NCBI GenBank assembly: GCA_947644715.1
Contig: CANSAP010000009.1
Location: forward strand, 1-64,000
Length of the DNA: 64,000 nucleotides
Reading direction: 5' to 3'
Origin: an uncultured Bacteroidales bacterium
Lineage (GTDB): Bacteria; Bacteroidota; Bacteroidia; Bacteroidales; Muribaculaceae
Both the position numbers and the translations under genes were made by a program. Under the pieces are notes generated by a model, which saw only the letters and a list, made by a program, of their open reading frames with translations, searched no databases and had not been told where the DNA came from. Position 1 is the first letter of the stretch, and each line of letters opens with the position of its first letter. Positions 61,190 to 64,000 of the stretch are shown here, in pieces.

Positions 61190-64000
61190 TTATTTGCCGT
61201 GGCAGTTCTTATACTTCTTTCCGCTTCCGCAGGGGCAGGGATCGTTGCGACCCACCTTCGGCTGAGCCTGAATGGGCTGAGTGGGACCCTGACGGCGGCC
61301 GGCGTTCTGCGCGGCCTGGCGCTGGGCGGCCTGACCCTCGTAGCTCTCGCGGGTAGTGGAATAGTTGGCATAGGGATTGGCCGTTGAGGAATAGCCGTTA
61401 TACTCGCGGCGCATCTGCCCCTGCTGGGCATTGCGGGCGGCATGGGCTGCGGCGGCCTGCGCACGCTGCTGCTCCTCGGCGGCAGCCTGCTGCTCGGCGG
61501 CCTTGGCCTGAGCCTCCTCGAAGTCAGGCACATTCAGGCGTCCGCGCATCAGTGTGGCTACTGACTTGGAATTCATCTCATTGAGCATCTTCTTCCACAG
61601 CTCATAAGCCTCAAGCTTATAGATTACCAGCGGATCCTTCTGCTCATAGGATGCGTTCTGCACCGAGTGGCGCAGTTCATCCATCTCGCGCAGCTGCTCC
61701 TGCCAAGCCTTGTCGATGGACTGAAGCAGTACTGACTTCTCCCAGTCCTTGGTGAGACTCTTGCACTCAGTGGCGTAGGCCTCATCCAGATCAGTCTTCA
61801 GGTAGATGCCTCTGCGACCGTCAGTCATCGGAATGCCAATGATGCCGTGGGCACCCTGATTGTCAACGAAATTCTTAATCCAAGGCATAGCCTTTTCGCG
61901 CATCTTCTCCTTGTTGCGGTTCATGTGCTGAAGCGCTGACTCGGCCAAAGCCTCGCCAATGGCGCCGCGGTCCATGCGGGAGAACTCCTCCTTGCTGAAA
62001 GGCATCTCGATAGAGAAGTTCTTCACAACCTGCTCGGAGAGACCCTCGTAGTCACCCGTGTAGTTTGAAGCCATTTCGCCGGCCAGCTCATAAATCATGT
62101 TGACGATGTCGGTGCCGATGCGCTCACCCTTCAGGGCGTTCTGGCGACGACCATAGACACCCTTACGCTGGGCGTTCATCACATCGTCATACTCCACGAG
62201 GCGCTTACGGATACCGAAGTTGTTCTCCTCAACGCGCTTCTGAGCATTCTCGATTGATTTGCTGACCATGTTGCTCTCAATCATGTCACCCTCCTTGAAG
62301 CCGAGGCGGTCAAGGGTCTTGACCACACGCTCGGAGGCGAACAGACGCATCACAGTGTCCTCGAAGCTTACGAAGAATACGGAGCTGCCCGGGTCACCCT
62401 GACGGCCGGCACGACCGCGCAGCTGGCGGTCCACTCGGCGGCTCTCATGGCGCTCGGTGCCGATGATGGCAAGACCGCCGGCTGCCTTAACCTCCGGCGA
62501 GAGCTTGATGTCGGTACCGCGGCCTGCCATGTTGGTGGCGATGGTCACAGTGCCCTTCTGGCCGGCGCGGGCCACGATGTCGGCCTCCTTCTGGTGGAGC
62601 TTGGCGTTCAGCACCTGGTGAGGTATCTTGCGCAGTGTCAGCATCTTGGAGAGCAGCTCGGAGATTTCAACGCTGGTGGTGCCCACGAGCACGGGGCGTC
62701 CGGCGTCAACCATCTTCTGCACCTCCTCGATTACGGCTGCATATTTCTCTTTCTTAGTGCGGTAGACACGGTCGTTCATGTCGTCGCGCTGCACCGGACG
62801 GTTGGTGGGAATCTCCACAACGTCCAGCTTATATATATCGTAGAACTCGCCTGCCTCGGTCATAGCTGTACCGGTCATGCCGGCGAGCTTGCGATACATG
62901 CGGAAATAGTTCTGAAGAGTGATGGTGGCATAAGTCTGGGTGGCGGCCTCAACCTTCACACCCTCCTTGGCCTCGATGGCCTGATGCAGACCGTCGGAAT
63001 AGCGGCGACCCTCCATGATACGGCCGGTCTGCTCATCCACAATCTTAATCTTGCCATCGTCAATCACATACTCCACATTCAGCTCAAACAGTGTGTAGGC
63101 CTTCAGCAACTGGTTCACGGTGTGCACACGCTCAGCCTTCTCTGAGTAGGCCGTCAGCAGGTCATCCTTCTTCTGCACCTTCTCCTCCGGGGTCAGCGGC
63201 TCATTCTCCACGGCGGAGAGCTGGGCGGCAATGTCGGGGAGCACGAAGAACTGCGGGTCCTGAGTGGTGCCGGTGAGCACATCTATACCCTTGTCAGTCA
63301 GCTCAATGGAGTGGTTCTTCTCGTCAATCACGAAGAAGAGCGGCTCCACAGCCTTCGGCATCTCGCGGTTGTTGTCCTGCATGTAGTGAGCCTCGATGCG
63401 GAGCATCAGCTGCTTCACACCATCCTGGCTGAGATAGCGGATCAGCGGAGTGTACTTCGGCAGCGCCTTGTACACACGGAACAGGGCGAGACCACCCTCC
63501 TCCTCAAGCATCTTGGCCGTGAGCTTCTTGCCCTCGCCGGCCTGACCCTTGTCATACTTGGCTATCTCGGCCTCGTCGCCGCTCCAGGCGGCTGCTATCT
63601 TGGCTTTGGCCTCAACGAGCAGGTTGTTGGCCAGCTTGCGCTGCGCGTCTACAACTTTCTGCACATTGGGCTTGAACTCATTGAACATCTGGTCATCACC
63701 CTTGGGCACGGGGCCGGAGATGATGAGCGGTGTGCGGGCGTCGTCAATCAGCACGGAGTCAACCTCATCGACGATGGCGTAGTAGTGATCCTCGCGCTGC
63801 ACAAGCTCCGAGGGGAGTGTGGCCATATTGTCGCGCAGATAGTCGAAGCCGAACTCATTGTTGGTGCCGAAAGTGATGTCGGCCTTATAGGCGGCGCGAC
63901 GTTCGGCACTGTTGGGCTGGGTCTTGTCGATGCAGTCAACGGTCAGGCCATGGAACTGATAGAGCGGACCCATCCATTCGGAGTCACGCTTGGCCAGATA
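61190..64000 (-). CDS. secA: Preprotein translocase ATPase SecA (5' part outside the window)
   Basis: 937 codons of the C-terminal part; the frame is open to the window edge. It drives protein export through SecYEG. Visible are [20 protein letters not shown] (part of the preprotein domain and helicase motif II region), [32 protein letters not shown] and GRGTDIKLS with [16 protein letters not shown] (helicase motifs). After a Gln/Ala-rich linker it ends with a zinc-binding tail ([20 protein letters not shown]) that binds SecB and ribosomes. Conserved residues present are as expected. Confidence 0.97.
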   Translation of the reverse strand, partial: YLAKRDSEWMGPLYQFHGLTVDCIDKTQPNSAERRAAYKADITFGTNNEFGFDYLRDNMATLPSELVQREDHYYAIVDEVDSVLIDDARTPLIISGPVPKGDDQMFNEFKPNVQKVVDAQRKLANNLLVEAKAKIAAAWSGDEAEIAKYDKGQAGEGKKLTAKMLEEEGGLALFRVYKALPKYTPLIRYLSQDGVKQLMLRIEAHYMQDNNREMPKAVEPLFFVIDEKNHSIELTDKGIDVLTGTTQDPQFFVLPDIAAQLSAVENEPLTPEEKVQKKDDLLTAYSEKAERVHTVNQLLKAYTLFELNVEYVIDDGKIKIVDEQTGRIMEGRRYSDGLHQAIEAKEGVKVEAATQTYATITLQNYFRMYRKLAGMTGTAMTEAGEFYDIYKLDVVEIPTNRPVQRDDMNDRVYRTKKEKYAAVIEEVQKMVDAGRPVLVGTTSVEISELLSKMLTLRKIPHQVLNAKLHQKEADIVARAGQKGTVTIATNMAGRGTDIKLSPEVKAAGGLAIIGTERHESRRVDRQLRGRAGRQGDPGSSVFFVSFEDTVMRLFASERVVKTLDRLGFKEGDMIESNMVSKSIENAQKRVEENNFGIRKRLVEYDDVMNAQRKGVYGRRQNALKGERIGTDIVNMIYELAGEMASNYTGDYEGLSEQVVKNFSIEMPFSKEEFSRMDRGAIGEALAESALQHMNRNKEKMREKAMPWIKNFVDNQGAHGIIGIPMTDGRRGIYLKTDLDEAYATECKSLTKDWEKSVLLQSIDKAWQEQLREMDELRHSVQNASYEQKDPLVIYKLEAYELWKKMLNEMNSKSVATLMRGRLNVPDFEEAQAKAAEQQAAAEEQQRAQAAAAHAARNAQQGQMRREYNGYSSTANPYANYSTTRESYEGQAAQRQAAQNAGRRQGPTQPIQAQPKVGRNDPCPCGSGKKYKNCHGK

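Overview
The window reads as chromosomal DNA of a member of the Bacteroidales, most likely the family Muribaculaceae (S24-7 group); the family-level placement is an inference. It is GC-rich and densely coded. Several promoters fit the Bacteroidetes type (TTTG, 19-20 bases, TAnnTTTG). Two secreted proteins end in type IX secretion-like C-terminal sorting domains. The gene content is typical of the order: DUF5683, DUF4294, DUF2795, DUF721 next to recF, GT117/DUF2723 and phosphate-selective porin O/P. No ribosomal RNA operon, CRISPR array, transposase or prophage was seen. The left edge looks like a contig end or a broken gene, and the right edge cuts secA.

Layout. 0-6.1 kb: a BspA-type leucine-rich repeat protein and a 1479-residue secreted protein, separated by a long intergenic region that folds like a structured RNA. 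6.4-14.2 kb: a rightward housekeeping cluster parA-parB-DUF5683-mltD-dapB-lepB-WbqC-like-DUF4294, preceded by a nested palindromic leader. 14.2-23.1 kb: leftward genes, namely a DUF4143 ATPase with a 33-base-period repeat at its front, then leuS-rdgB-polysaccharide deacetylase and trkA-trkH. 23.3-26.3 kb: an accessory, more AT-rich island with a DUF2795 gene followed by what looks like a decayed polymorphic-toxin/immunity locus (two related immunity-like genes, two toxin-tail-like ORFs, an orphan immunity tail and a DUF4417 remnant). 26.3-28 kb: a DJ-1 protein and an MsrA-MsrB fusion. 28-34.1 kb: a leftward operon nadB-S41 protease-aroK-alanine dehydrogenase homologue-glycosyltransferase. 34.2-37 kb: a YafQ-type toxin-antitoxin pair, tRNA-Arg(ACG), a flippase-like membrane protein and a small membrane protein. 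37.1-41 kb: recF-DUF721-thioesterase-SIS isomerase-helical protein-ribH.

41-44.4 kb: two tandem lipoprotein genes lie between two inverted copies of a roughly 185-base MITE-like element and a separate 350-base composite palindrome. 44.4-49.5 kb: a GT117 membrane glycosyltransferase, tsaE and birA. 49.5-64 kb: leftward genes for an alpha/beta hydrolase, a porin O/P, an acid phosphatase, an acyl-CoA synthetase, an iron alcohol dehydrogenase, an orphan HicB, xseA, a degenerate alkaline-phosphatase-fold protein, surE, a GT2 glycosyltransferase and secA.

The genes work together in several units: chromosome partition with cell-wall turnover and export (parAB to lepB), potassium uptake (trkAH), phosphate scavenging (porin plus acid phosphatase) and replication/repair (recF, DUF721, xseA). 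The most unusual sequence-level observations are the MITE pair bracketing the lipoprotein genes, the parAB leader with two mutually exclusive foldings, the possible structured RNA at 1.26-1.62 kb, the decayed toxin-immunity island, the RdgB-membrane fusion and several enzymes that have lost catalytic residues.
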